From Thermohalobaculum sp050043005 (GTDB taxonomy: Bacteria; Pseudomonadota; Alphaproteobacteria; Rhodobacterales; Rhodobacteraceae), in NCBI GenBank assembly GCA_050043005.1, contig JBHJIZ010000002.1:1-64000 (forward strand): DNA of 64,000 bases. Direction: 5' to 3'. Below the pieces are notes generated by a model. The model was not told the DNA's origin and did not search any database. It was given only the letters and a program-made list of their open reading frames with translations. Each line of letters begins with the position of its first letter. Position 1 is the first letter of the stretch. Below are positions 7,348 through 16,106 of the stretch, piece by piece. Both the position numbers and the translations under genes were made by a program.

Positions 7348-9386
7348 TCGCGCATTCGGATTAGTGCATCGGCCACGATGGCGCCCTCGGGCATTGCCAT
7401 CAATGGATTGATGTCCAGTTCGTCCAATCGATCCGCATGATCGATGACGAAGCGCTGGACGGCTTCGCCCGCATCCAGAACCGCGTCCAGATCAGCAGCT
7501 TTTTTGCCACGGTAGCCAGACAACAGCGCATTGATCCGCAGCCCGGAGATCGCAGAACGGACGTTCTCTCGGGACGCCGGGATCAGCAGCGTCGCGCTGT
7601 CGGAGAGTAGTTCGGTCAGGATACCGCCCGACCCAATGGTTAGAGCAAAGCCGTATACCGGGTCGCGCACGACGCCGACGATCAGTTCAGCGACGGTGTC
7701 GGTGATCATTTCCTCGACCAGAAAACCAGTCGCACCCCTCATGTCGCGCGCCGCGGCTTCAACGTCGGCGGCGCCCCGGAGACCGAGACGGACCGCGCCC
7801 GCCTCGGTTTTGTGCGCAAAGCCCTGCCCCTTCAACGCGACGGAATTCTCCCATCGCCCTGCAATCGCACCAGCTTCTGCGGGGGTCGCCGCGACGGCGC
7901 TGAATGGGATACGCAGCCCGTAGCCAGCTAGAAGGTTCTTTGCCTCAAACTCCGTCAGCGTGCGCAGGTCGCTATCTCGCGGCGATGAAGAAGCGACCGG
8001 AGCGGGCGGCGCGTTCCGCCAAGCCTCGCCGAGGTCTGCTGCCAAAACCACAGCAGAAAGGCACTCTTCCAACCCCATCATGGGCGCAATTGAGTGCTCC
8101 ATCAGGCGCTCAGCACGCTCCTCCGTCAGGTTCTCAGGCAGAGATGCCGCAACTATGGTGCGCGCGCCAGTTGTGTCGGCGGCTGCGGTGACTGCCTGCT
8201 CGGCACAACGCCAGTTCTCCGCATCCGTCCGGTCCTCTCGCGGAAAATCCACGATCAGCATCGTCGCGTCCTGCGGTCCACGCATCATCGCGGCATATGT
8301 CGCCGTCATCCGTGGCACGTCGTTCCAGATGAAGGTGTGATAATCGATCGGATTCGTAACCGTTACAAGATCTGACAGCGTTGCCTTGACCGCGTCGCGC
8401 TGTTCAGGTGCCAACGGGGGAAGGTCGACATCATGCGACAGCGCGAGGTCAGCGATCAGGCTGGCCTCGCCGCCCGAGCAGGAAAGCGAAACGATTTTTC
8501 GACCCGGCATCGGCCCCTGGACATGCAGCAACTTGAGCGTTTCGAGAAACTGCGCAAGCCCATCGACTTGTACGATGCCGAGTCGCTTCAAGAACGCGCG
8601 CGATGCCGCGTCACCACCGGCCAACGATGCCGTGTGCGATATGGTGGCAGCTTGAGCTTGTTCGGATCTGCCGACCTTCAAGGCGACAACCGGCTTGCGC
8701 AATTCCCGTGCGCGCACCGCCATTGCCTCGAATGCGCGGAGATCACGAATGCCCTCGATATGCATTCCTAATGCCGTGACACGCTCATCCTCGAGCGCCG
8801 CCAACGCCAAGTCCTCTAGCCCGATCTGCGCCTGGTTCCCAGCCGTCAGACAATAAGCCATTGGCAGCGCGCGTTGCTGCATCGTTAGATTGATCAGAAT
8901 ATTCGACGATTGTGCAAGGATCGCGACGCCTGTCTCAACCTGTTTCCCGCCGTGCTGATCTGGCCAGAGCAATGCTCCGTCTAGATAATTGATAAACCCA
9001 TAGCAGTTCGGCCCAAGCACAGGCATGTCGCCCGCCGCTGCGATCAACTGCGCCTGAAGATCGTTGCCCGCTGCGCGGTCGTCCTCGGCCTCGGCAAATC
9101 CGGATGCAAAGCACGTCGCTCCACCCGCACCAATCGACGACAAGGCAGCAACCGCTTCGATGGTCAGATGGCGATTGATCCCGATGAAGGTCGCGTCCGG
9201 TGCGTCCGGCAGATCTTCGATACGGGGAATGCAAGGTAGTCCATGGATCTCGTCGCGATTTGGATGCACCGGCCAGACATCGCCCGGAAATCCCATCTTC
9301 AAGCACTGCTCGATCACGGCCACGCCCCAGCCGCCGCCAATAACGGCGATCGATTTTGGCCGCAGAAGGCGGGATAGATCGGGCAT
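7344..9386 (-). CDS. ADP-forming acyl-CoA synthetase (acetate-CoA ligase family)
   Basis: 680-residue fused alpha-beta NDP-forming acyl-CoA synthetase. Domain order seen: N-terminal CoA-binding Rossmann domain (SIAVIGGGWG at 12-21), two succinyl-CoA-ligase-like domains with the phosphohistidine segment ISHTASLAGG (about 250), and a C-terminal ATP-grasp domain (LTEFEAKNLLAGYG; KGQGFAHKTEAGAV; LVEEM; DINPLM). Such enzymes interconvert an acyl-CoA, ADP and phosphate with the acid and ATP; the acid used here cannot be read. Convergent with moaE, divergent from the PuuE-like gene with 168 bases between. No C-terminal GNAT acetyltransferase domain is present, unlike Pat-type relatives. Confidence 0.88.
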   Translation of the reverse strand: MPDLSRLLRPKSIAVIGGGWGVAVIEQCLKMGFPGDVWPVHPNRDEIHGLPCIPRIEDLPDAPDATFIGINRHLTIEAVAALSSIGAGGATCFASGFAEAEDDRAAGNDLQAQLIAAAGDMPVLGPNCYGFINYLDGALLWPDQHGGKQVETGVAILAQSSNILINLTMQQRALPMAYCLTAGNQAQIGLEDLALAALEDERVTALGMHIEGIRDLRAFEAMAVRARELRKPVVALKVGRSEQAQAATISHTASLAGGDAASRAFLKRLGIVQVDGLAQFLETLKLLHVQGPMPGRKIVSLSCSGGEASLIADLALSHDVDLPPLAPEQRDAVKATLSDLVTVTNPIDYHTFIWNDVPRMTATYAAMMRGPQDATMLIVDFPREDRTDAENWRCAEQAVTAAADTTGARTIVAASLPENLTEERAERLMEHSIAPMMGLEECLSAVVLAADLGEAWRNAPPAPVASSSPRDSDLRTLTEFEAKNLLAGYGLRIPFSAVAATPAEAGAIAGRWENSVALKGQGFAHKTEAGAVRLGLRGAADVEAAARDMRGATGFLVEEMITDTVAELIVGVVRDPVYGFALTIGSGGILTELLSDSATLLIPASRENVRSAISGLRINALLSGYRGKKAADLDAVLDAGEAVQRFVIDHADRLDELDINPLMAMPEGAIVADALIRMRD

Positions 9387-9554
9387 GAAGCATCCAGAGA
9401 AAACACTATCGCCGGGACCATGTCGGCCAATCGCAGCGCGCGCTGCACCAAATCCGACATTTGGCTTCGATCTCGCTCCATTTCACTATCAGATCGTTGG
9501 ACAACACGCCGACCCCCGGTAGCGTGAGCGACCCGAGACCTGCACGAGGACGAG

Positions 9555-10446
9555 ATGATAGACAGCCCGACCCGCGACATGATCGGCTACGGTGCCCACA
9601 GGCCCGAGGGCAAGCGCATCGCGGTCAACTTCTGCATCAAATACGAGGAAGGCGGCGAACGCTGCATTCTGAACGGTGATGACGGGTCCGAGAACCGCAT
9701 CTCGGACGGCATTGTCGACCGGCGCCTGGGTGGTCGCGATCTCAATATCGAATCGTCCTACAATTTCGGATCGCGCATCGGGTATTGGCGCTTGCTGAAA
9801 GCGTTCACCGACCGGGGCCTGCCCGCCACGATCAACCTTGTCGGATTGGCGGGGGAGCAGGTGCCTGACCCGCTGGCCGCCATGATCCACGCTGGGTTCG
9901 ATATCCAGTGCCACGGTTGGCGTTGGATCGACTACGCAACGTTGACCGAAGCAGAGGAGCGCGATCACATCTCACGATCCGTGGCTCAGGTCGTGCGACT
10001 AACCGGAGAAAGGCCACTCGGATACTATGCCGGTCTACCGTCGCTCAACACGCGGCGGCTGGTGACCGAGGCCGGGTTTCTCTACGATTCGGACGCCTAC
10101 GACGACGAACGGCCTTACTGGTCGACGGAATTCTCACGTCCTCTGCTGGTCCTGCCGTACTCGCTGGACACAAACGACAGCCGCTTCGCGCGGTGCCGGT
10201 TATGAAACCGGCGAGCAGTTTTTCACCTACATCAAGGACAGTTTCGACGTGCTTCGGGCTGAAGGCGGCACCATGCTAACCATTGGCCTGCACTCGCGTC
10301 TGATCGGGCGTCTGGGACGGATCGGCGCGTTGTGGCGGATCCTCGACTACATCAGTTCGCACGAGGATGCATGGATCACCCGCAGGTGCGATATCGCACG
10401 CGCATGGATATCGACGCATCCTCCAGGGCCGAGTGTAGCGTTGTGA
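9555..10446 (+). pseudogene. PuuE-like polysaccharide-deacetylase-family gene, frameshifted
   Basis: Resembles allantoinase PuuE/chitooligosaccharide deacetylase-like proteins of about 300 residues. The first 216 codons (9555-10205) read RDMIGYGAH, NFCIKYEEGGE, ESSYNFGSRIGYWRLL, CHGWRWIDY and LPYSLDTNDSRFA, all in family order. At about 10191 the frame breaks: the downstream sequence GAGYETGEQFFTY ... GLHSRLIGRLGR ... ITRRCDIARAW continues in the +1 frame to TGA at 10444-10446. One extra base, or two missing, would restore a normal-length protein. It is either a real inactivating frameshift or a sequencing error; no further damage is visible, so the lesion is recent if real. Confidence 0.82.
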
Positions 10447-10672
10447 ACTCGCCCGTCATGCCACGTCTGAGGTTTGTGCTGAAAGCATACGCAGGCCGAT
10501 AGGCCTATCGCGGCAACAGGCATAACCAGAGGTTTCACCTTGCACTCTGTTCGTGCTGCAAACGGATTACATGGCCCGAAGTGCGATGAGATCTGCACAC
10601 GCTACCCAATTAATTGAGAAGCGACGCACTCATCCGTTGTTAGCAAACGGACAAACAGCCCGAGTCAGTGGA

Positions 10673-11845
10673 TCATGCCCCTAACGGCCGCAATAAATCG
10701 CGGCTGATGATATGCCGCTGGATCTCCGACGTGCCATCCCAGATACGCTCGACCCGTGCATCGCGCCAGAAGCGCGCAAGCGGAAGGTCGTCCATCAGGC
10801 CCATGCCGCCATGGATCTGGATTGCAGCATCGGTCACGCGGGCCAGCATCTCGGACGCATACACCTTGGCAGACGCGATCTCGCGGTTCGCCGGAAGGCC
10901 CTGATCCAGGCGCCAGGCCGAGGCCAACGTCAGGTAATCCGCCGCATCAATCTCTGTGATCATGTCGGCGAGTTGGAAGCTGACACCCTGGAACTTGCCA
11001 ATCTGCTGCCCGAACTGTTTGCGCTCGGCGGCATAGTTCAGCGCATAGTCGAATGCCCGGCGCGCGCGTCCCACGGACATGGTGGCAACGGTGATCCGCG
11101 TGGCATAAAGCCATTCGTTCATCACAGCGAAGCCGCCATCGACCTCACCCAGCACCTGCGCATCCGGCAGTCGACAGTCTTCGAACCGAAGGATCATGTT
11201 CTTGTATCCCTTGTGGGAGACGGAACTGTAGCCCTCGGCAATCTCGAACCCCGGGTGGCCGCGATCGACCAGGAACGCCGTGATCCGCTTCTTCGGCCCC
11301 TTGGGCGTGTCGTCCTCGCCCGTGGCGATGAAGACGATGACGAAGTCCGCGTGCTCCGCGCCCGAGATGAAGTGCTTGGTGCCATTGACGATCCAGTCGC
11401 CATCGGCATTCGGGCCACCGCGCACTGCGGTACACTTCATACCGCGCACATCCGAACCGGCATCTGGCTCGGTCATCGCCAGCGCGTCCATCTTCTCGCC
11501 GCGCACGGCTGGCAGCAGATAGCGCTCGACCTGTTCGCCCTCGCAGGCCATCAGGATATTCTGCGGGCGGCCAAAAAAATGGTTCAGCGCCATCGAGCCC
11601 CGGCCCAACTCCCGCTCAACCAACGCGAACTCCACGTGCGACAGACCGGCCCCGCCGACGCTTTCCGGGAAATTGCAGGCATAGAATCCCAGGTCGATCG
11701 TCTTCTGTTTGATACGCTCGGCGACCTGCGGCGGCACTTCGCCAGTGCGTTCGACCTCGTCCTCGTGAGGATAGATCTCGTTCTCGACGAAGCTGCGGAC
11801 AGTCGAGACGATCATCTCCTGTTCGTCGGTCAGGCCGAAGTGCAT
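10673..11845 (-). CDS. Acyl-CoA dehydrogenase
   Basis: 390-residue FAD enzyme that oxidises acyl-CoA to 2-enoyl-CoA and passes electrons to ETF. Seen: DEQEMIVSTVRSFVENEI, MTEPDAGSDV (FAD-binding loop), GTKHFISGAEHAD, AERKQFGQQIGKFQG, QIHGGMG and the C-terminal RIWDGTSEIQR. In medium-chain enzymes the catalytic base is the Glu of the EGT motif; here that position is Asp370 (WDGT). Close relatives with WDGT exist, so this is probably a subfamily trait affecting substrate choice. It is 4 bases upstream of the stop of the preceding FMN-binding protein gene, likely one transcript with it. Confidence 0.93.
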   Translation of the reverse strand: MHFGLTDEQEMIVSTVRSFVENEIYPHEDEVERTGEVPPQVAERIKQKTIDLGFYACNFPESVGGAGLSHVEFALVERELGRGSMALNHFFGRPQNILMACEGEQVERYLLPAVRGEKMDALAMTEPDAGSDVRGMKCTAVRGGPNADGDWIVNGTKHFISGAEHADFVIVFIATGEDDTPKGPKKRITAFLVDRGHPGFEIAEGYSSVSHKGYKNMILRFEDCRLPDAQVLGEVDGGFAVMNEWLYATRITVATMSVGRARRAFDYALNYAAERKQFGQQIGKFQGVSFQLADMITEIDAADYLTLASAWRLDQGLPANREIASAKVYASEMLARVTDAAIQIHGGMGLMDDLPLARFWRDARVERIWDGTSEIQRHIISRDLLRPLGA

Positions 11846-11849
11846 GGGT

Positions 11850-12446
11850 TCACTCCTTGTGCGGGTCGCCGCCCGGTAAAATCTCGCGGATATAGTCGCG
11901 GTCTTTCCATGGTGGCTTCGGCACCGGCTTGCCTGTTTGCGGCAGGAATTCCGACGGTTTGTCGCTGGCGAGATCGGGTATGTACCGTGGACAATTGGGG
12001 AAGATCTCGCGGGCTTCGAGACGTACCATCACCTTGGCGCCGGGCCACCTTGCCAAGGCAGGATCATCGAAGTCCAGGCGCGCCGGCCCATTGACCCGCA
12101 GCCGGTGAGAGGAGCCGTCGAAGCGTATGAACAGCAGTCCAACGTTCGGACTTTCAGCGATGTTGCCGACGCTGCGATACATCGAGTTGCCGTCGAAATC
12201 CGGCCATTCCAGCGTTGTCTGCCCAGTGACCCGGACAAATCCCGGTGGCCCGCCTTTGAAGGAACAATCGACGCTGCCGCCATGGGCCGTCGCCAGAAAG
12301 AAGAACGCGGAGTCTTCGATCAGCTCTCGTTGTTCTGGACCGAGTTCGGCCAAGCGGCGGTGCTTCTCCAATGCATCGGCAACACGGCGCCCATCGAAGT
12401 GATCCTGCAAGGCGCGGTGGCCTTCGTGAAACATGCTGTCGGTCAT
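11850..12446 (-). CDS. Pyridoxamine 5'-phosphate oxidase family FMN-binding protein
   Basis: 198-residue split-barrel flavin-binding protein. ELIEDSAFFFLATAHGGSVDCSFKGG near residue 45-70, DGNSMYRSVGNI, VGLLFI and EIFPNCPRYI are typical of the PNPOx-like family often annotated as MSMEG_1061-type proteins; they bind FMN or F420-like cofactors and are rarely true PdxH enzymes. ATG 12446 has a G-rich Shine-Dalgarno (GGGGGG) and is preferred to the far-upstream 12539, which would run through the terminator of the BCCT gene. It lies just before the acyl-CoA dehydrogenase gene (4-base gap). Substrate unknown. Confidence 0.8.
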   Translation of the reverse strand: MTDSMFHEGHRALQDHFDGRRVADALEKHRRLAELGPEQRELIEDSAFFFLATAHGGSVDCSFKGGPPGFVRVTGQTTLEWPDFDGNSMYRSVGNIAESPNVGLLFIRFDGSSHRLRVNGPARLDFDDPALARWPGAKVMVRLEAREIFPNCPRYIPDLASDKPSEFLPQTGKPVPKPPWKDRDYIREILPGGDPHKE

Positions 12447-12454
12447 TGTCGCCC

Positions 12455-12490
12455 CCCAAAACGAAAAGAGCCCGCACGATGGCGGGCTCT
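12455..12490 (-). terminator. Intrinsic terminator of the BCCT gene
   Basis: Perfect 9-bp stem AGAGCCCGC / GCGGGCTCT (12467-12475 with 12482-12490), six-base loop, followed on the minus strand by TTTTCGTTTT. It ends the BCCT transcript just before the FMN-binding protein gene. Confidence 0.85.
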
Positions 12491-12513
12491 TCTCTCTTTG
12501 GTCAAGCGTGTCG

Positions 12514-14109
12514 TCAGCGTGGCTCTGTCCTAAGAGCAACGTAGCCGCAGTAGCACATCGTCAGAACGACCAGCGTGACCGGGATGCCGGTCGAGCCCGC
12601 CGCCCCTTGCAAGGCCGCGCGACCGCCACCCAACAAGAGCGCAATAGCGACCAGTCCTTCCAACGTGCACCAGAAGACCCGCTGCACGACCGGAGCGTCC
12701 ATCTTGCCGCCAGCGGTGATCGTGTCGATCACCAGCGACCCCGAATCCGAGGACGTGACGAAGAAGATGATGATCAGCACCAGCGAGATCGGAGCTATGA
12801 TGCCGTAAAGCGGCAGTTCCTTGAGGAACCCGAACAGCGCGCCTTCAGGCTTGTAGCTGTCGATCACGGTCGCCTTGACACCCTCGGCACCACCTGCGTT
12901 GAGCATGTCGATTGCGGCACCGCCGAAGGTCGACATCCAGAGCGCGCACACAAGGGTCGGCGCGATCAAGGCACAGAGGATGAACTCGCGAACCGTGCGG
13001 CCCTTCGAGATGCGTGCGATGAACATGCCAACGAACGGCGACCAGGCAATCCACCAGGCCCAGTAGAACGTCGTCCAGCCGTGGAAGAAGCTGGTGTCTT
13101 CCCGTCCAAACGGATTCGAAAGGGCTGGCAACAGCATCACGTAGTCGGTCATGACGCTGAAGTAGCGGGTGATCGCATCGACGACGCCGGTTGCGAAGAT
13201 CACAAAGAAGAACAGGGCCACAGCCATGACCATGTTGATCTCGCTGAGACGTTTCACGCCCTTATCCATGCCCATCAGGACCGACCCCAGCGCGATAGCG
13301 GTGAGCGCTATGATCAGCACAACCGTGACGGTGTTCGACGGTTCGATCCCGAACACCTCATAAAGACCTGCAGCAACCTGTTGTGCCCCAAGTCCCAGAG
13401 ACGTCGTCAGACCGAACAGCGTCGCGAAGACCGCAAGGATATCGATACAGTGCCCCGGCCAACCCCAGATCCGCTCGCCCAGCAGGGGATAGAACGCGGA
13501 CCGCAAGGTCAGCGGCAAGCCCTTGTTGTAGCAGAAGATCGCGAGCGTCAGACCGACCAGCGCGTAAACCGCCCAACCTTCCAGTCCCCAGTGGTGAATG
13601 GTGCCTACGATGCCGATGTACTCGTTCCCCGGAATCGACGTATCGATGTTCAGCGGACGCGCGTTCCCGCCTTCCGAGAAGTTGTAGTACACAGGCTCGA
13701 GCACGCCGAAGAACAGCAGGCCAATGCCAATGCCGGCTGCGAACATCATCGCGACCCAACCGGCATAGGAGTAGTCCGGCTTCGCATCCTTGCCGCCGAT
13801 CCGGACGCCACCGACAGGCAGCACGATCAGAGCCAGGCAGAACAGCGTGATTGCGTCGACCGAGAGCACGAGGAACCAGTCAAACTCGCTGGTTAGCCAT
13901 GGGCTCAACCAACCGAAGAACTCGGCAGATGCTTCCTGGTTGGCCAGTGACAACAGCACAAAGACGATGATCACAAGGCTGGAGACAAGGAAAACCGGAT
14001 TGTGGATATCGAGGCCAAAAGGCCGGATATTGTGGGAGCCAAGCTCGTAGTCTGTTTCAATTTCGTTGCGGTTACCGTCGTCGGCAACATCCGGATCTAA
14101 ACTGCTCAT
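12514..14109 (-). CDS. BCCT family betaine/choline/carnitine-type transporter
   Basis: 531-residue secondary carrier with twelve hydrophobic segments. The BCCT signature is clear: FYWAWWIAWSPFVGMFIARISKGRT region (about residues 350-375), preceded by GIGIGLLFFGVLEPVYY and HHWGLEGWAVYA. Substrates of the family are quaternary ammonium or sulfonium compounds (glycine betaine, choline, carnitine, DMSP); the exact one is not readable. ATG 14109 has GGGGAGGT upstream and overlaps by four bases (ATGA) the stop of a tiny Cys-rich leader ORF, so translation may be coupled to it. A strong terminator follows the gene. Confidence 0.93.
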   Translation of the reverse strand: MSSLDPDVADDGNRNEIETDYELGSHNIRPFGLDIHNPVFLVSSLVIIVFVLLSLANQEASAEFFGWLSPWLTSEFDWFLVLSVDAITLFCLALIVLPVGGVRIGGKDAKPDYSYAGWVAMMFAAGIGIGLLFFGVLEPVYYNFSEGGNARPLNIDTSIPGNEYIGIVGTIHHWGLEGWAVYALVGLTLAIFCYNKGLPLTLRSAFYPLLGERIWGWPGHCIDILAVFATLFGLTTSLGLGAQQVAAGLYEVFGIEPSNTVTVVLIIALTAIALGSVLMGMDKGVKRLSEINMVMAVALFFFVIFATGVVDAITRYFSVMTDYVMLLPALSNPFGREDTSFFHGWTTFYWAWWIAWSPFVGMFIARISKGRTVREFILCALIAPTLVCALWMSTFGGAAIDMLNAGGAEGVKATVIDSYKPEGALFGFLKELPLYGIIAPISLVLIIIFFVTSSDSGSLVIDTITAGGKMDAPVVQRVFWCTLEGLVAIALLLGGGRAALQGAAGSTGIPVTLVVLTMCYCGYVALRTEPR

Positions 14110-14162
14110 GAAACCTCCCCGCCCGCGCACGGGCATGGGCAGGCAAAACACACAGGGGTCAT
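14106..14162 (-). CDS. Cys-rich 18-residue leader ORF upstream of the BCCT gene
   Basis: Reads MTPVCFACPCPCAGGEVS and stops with a TGA that overlaps the BCCT ATG (ATGA). It has an exceptionally strong ribosome binding site, AGGAGGAGG, five bases before its ATG. Four cysteines fall in eight residues. Too short for automatic gene finding. The placement, strong Shine-Dalgarno and stop-start overlap suggest a leader peptide controlling the carrier by translational coupling or ribosome stalling at Cys codons. This is inference; the alternative is a chance ORF in a GC-rich leader. Confidence 0.5.
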   Translation of the reverse strand: MTPVCFACPCPCAGGEVS

Positions 14163-14176
14163 GCTTTCCTCCTCCT

Positions 14177-14240
14177 GGGCCGTCGCTAGGCCCTTTGCCG
14201 GGTGGCCCGTTCTCGGGCTCGCTTTCGCTGCGGGGCCACC
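14177..14240 (-). promoter_or_regulatory. Structured 5' leader of the BCCT gene (two hairpins)
   Basis: On the minus strand a hairpin with outer stem GGTGGCCC / GGGCCACC (14201-14208 with 14233-14240) is followed by a second hairpin GGGCC-loop-GGCCC (14177-14193), which ends at the Shine-Dalgarno sequence of the leader ORF. I could not match it to a known riboswitch class. Possible roles: occlusion of the ribosome site or an attenuator-like leader. Confidence 0.45.
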
Positions 14241-14309
14241 GGCGACCTTTCCACAACCAGCCTAGGAAGAACGCCGAGGCCAAACTCAACCTGCGACAAA
14301 AAAGTACGA

Positions 14310-14340
14310 ATGTCAGGAAAATAACGCCGGTCCGGCGCTT
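14310..14340 (-). terminator. Probable terminator of the solute-binding/VWA operon
   Basis: CGCCGGTCCGGCG (14325-14337) can form a short GC stem with a three-base loop and is followed on the minus strand by TTATTTTCC. It lies 60 bases after the stop of the solute-binding protein gene. Confidence 0.4.
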
Positions 14341-14399
14341 GGAAGCGACGATTTCCGCGCACGAAGCGTTTTTGCAGGAAAAATCTGTAGTATCTGACC

Positions 14400-15491
14400 T
14401 TATCGCACTGCGTTGATCACTGCCGTGACGACCGGGGCTGCTGGCATTGGAATCACCAGATCTACGCGCTCGGGCAATTTGGCGACCGTGATTGCCGCGG
14501 GATCATTCTCGACGCCCAACAGTCCGGTCCGGAACCCGTGCTCAACCCAGGCGATCTCCTGCACGTCCGAATCTTGCAACGCCTCGGCCAGCCGCTTGCA
14601 CCCATCAGTCAACGAAATCAGTGGGTGCGAGGCAAAGATGGTAGGCTCGGGATAGATCACGCGGATCTTGTCGCGGATCAGATCTGCATATTGCGCGTTC
14701 TCGATCAGGAACTCGATCATCTGGTTCTCGTAGCCAACGATGATCGGCCGCGCGCCCATACCCTGCTTCAGGAAGTTCTCGAAGATGTCACCAGACGAGG
14801 CTTCCATGTGCCCCATCGCATCAAAGTATTGAGTGACCTTCGGCAGCAGGTTCGGAAGATCATCCTCGGTCGGGGTGGTGCCGCCATTGAGCACGGTTGC
14901 GAGCAGCCCGGCCCAGATGTTGCCGGAGTTCGATTTGGCCGGATGTGTCGAGAAAACCTTGAACGGACCATACACATTCAGCCCCAAATCGTCTTTCCAG
15001 CGCGCACCCTCGCGGATCAGGCCACCGATCTTCGATACATCGGCCGCCAGCAAACCGTTGTCGCGTTTCTCAACCACGCCTCTCGACGCGAGGGCATCGG
15101 CCACGTCAGCCCAAGCGTAGAAGACGATCGGGGAATTGAAGATGGTTTCATCACCTTTGACCGGCTTGCCGGAATTCCGCGCCAGCTCAACAGCCACCAT
15201 ATTTGATGGCCAGATACACGCCTTACCCGTCGTATCCAAAGTCGTCGCCATTTCGACAGAGCCTGCCTTCCTGGCATCAAGGTCGATCTTGTAGCGACCC
15301 TCGATTATCTCGACGACTTTCGGGTTCGAAAGCAGTGCCCGTTTCTCACCACCATAAAAGATCGACAGATTTATCGGATCGCGACTGACGGGGGCCGCGC
15401 GCTGAATCGCGCCAAAGTCGATCTGGGTCGCAACGACGGCTCCGACGGCAACCACGCCAAGGATAATGATGCCGATCAGCGATTTCTTCAT
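14400..15491 (-). CDS. Membrane-anchored type-2 solute-binding-like protein
   Basis: 363 residues. One N-terminal hydrophobic segment (about 4-22, SLIGIIILGVVAVGAVVA) acts as signal or anchor without an obvious cleavage site. The rest looks like a type-2 periplasmic binding protein: an early Y/F-x-GGEK strand, CIWPSNMVAVELA, FNSPIVFYAW, and KSNSGNIWAGLLA, the same S/T-N-S-G signature seen in the VWA fusion two genes upstream. GTG-ATG precede AAGAAA; ATG 15491 is chosen for its AAGGAG spacing. Last gene of a three-gene unit; no permease or ATPase genes are near, so it may sense rather than transport. Confidence 0.72.
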   Translation of the reverse strand: MKKSLIGIIILGVVAVGAVVATQIDFGAIQRAAPVSRDPINLSIFYGGEKRALLSNPKVVEIIEGRYKIDLDARKAGSVEMATTLDTTGKACIWPSNMVAVELARNSGKPVKGDETIFNSPIVFYAWADVADALASRGVVEKRDNGLLAADVSKIGGLIREGARWKDDLGLNVYGPFKVFSTHPAKSNSGNIWAGLLATVLNGGTTPTEDDLPNLLPKVTQYFDAMGHMEASSGDIFENFLKQGMGARPIIVGYENQMIEFLIENAQYADLIRDKIRVIYPEPTIFASHPLISLTDGCKRLAEALQDSDVQEIAWVEHGFRTGLLGVENDPAAITVAKLPERVDLVIPMPAAPVVTAVINAVR

Positions 15492-15509
15492 CACGAACTC
15501 CTTGCCGAC

Positions 15510-16106
15510 TCAGCGGCTTTCCAACTGGTCGCCCAGCACTTCTACCTGCACTTCCAGCGCCATGAAGTCATTCTCGAGACAGGCCTGATCGATCTTCTCC
15601 AGAACCGGCGTAAAGCTGCGAATCCGGTCGCCCAGGGATTGGACGCGGTCCCGATTGCCGCCAGTCGCCTTCTTGTTCAACTCCACGTACCGCTCGGCCG
15701 TGTCGACAATTCGGGGCAGATCGTGCCGGATGAACCGCCGGGTGTGACGGTAATCGCGCGGGTCCTTGATGTGGTGGCCGCGGATCGCTTCAAACAGAGA
15801 CGCCATCCTCTGGAATTCGGTTTTGTCATCTCCACTGGCCGACAGCGCGATCTGGCGCATCCGTTTCGAGGCTTCGGTGATCGCATTGATCGCACCCGTC
15901 AATTCGGCGCGCGACACGCCGTCGACGACCATCTCTTCTGTGGCCTCTGGCTTGCGGTCGATGATGAGTAAGGCTGCGGCAAAAACACCGACCGCACCAA
16001 CAAGTGCAATCCACCAAACCAATTGCAACCCGAAGAACAGTCCCAGAAAGACGAGCGCTGCCGCGATCCCCGCGGCGATCTGACGAGCCGCTTCCGGCAA
16101 CTGCAT
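15510..16106 (-). CDS. XpaC-like protein (5-bromo-4-chloroindolyl phosphate hydrolysis family)
   Basis: 198 residues with two adjacent N-terminal membrane segments (about 9-30 and 31-49) and a helical cytoplasmic domain. The charged helical C-terminal region with YVELNKKATGGNRDRV and LEKIDQACLENDFMALEVQVEVL fits the XpaC family, which commonly accompanies TelA/YaaN toxic-anion-resistance proteins. Function in that family is poorly known; the historic name does not imply a proven hydrolase. Its ATG overlaps the stop of the VWA gene (TGATG) and it lies 18 bases before the next solute-binding protein, so the three form one unit. Confidence 0.72.
   Translation of the reverse strand: MQLPEAARQIAAGIAAALVFLGLFFGLQLVWWIALVGAVGVFAAALLIIDRKPEATEEMVVDGVSRAELTGAINAITEASKRMRQIALSASGDDKTEFQRMASLFEAIRGHHIKDPRDYRHTRRFIRHDLPRIVDTAERYVELNKKATGGNRDRVQSLGDRIRSFTPVLEKIDQACLENDFMALEVQVEVLGDQLESR

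Noticed and set aside
10712..12094. 460-codon plus-strand open frame opposite the acyl-CoA dehydrogenase
   Set aside because: Antisense shadow of a well-conserved gene, without any recognisable domain.
12433..13896. 487-codon plus-strand open frame opposite the BCCT gene
   Set aside because: Runs antisense through the transporter and the terminator; no motif, Arg/Asp/His-rich shadow composition.
14177..14240. Known riboswitch (guanidine-II/mini-ykkC, glycine or SAM type) before the BCCT gene
   Set aside because: The hairpin loops lack the ACGR tetraloops of mini-ykkC, and no glycine or SAM core motifs were found.
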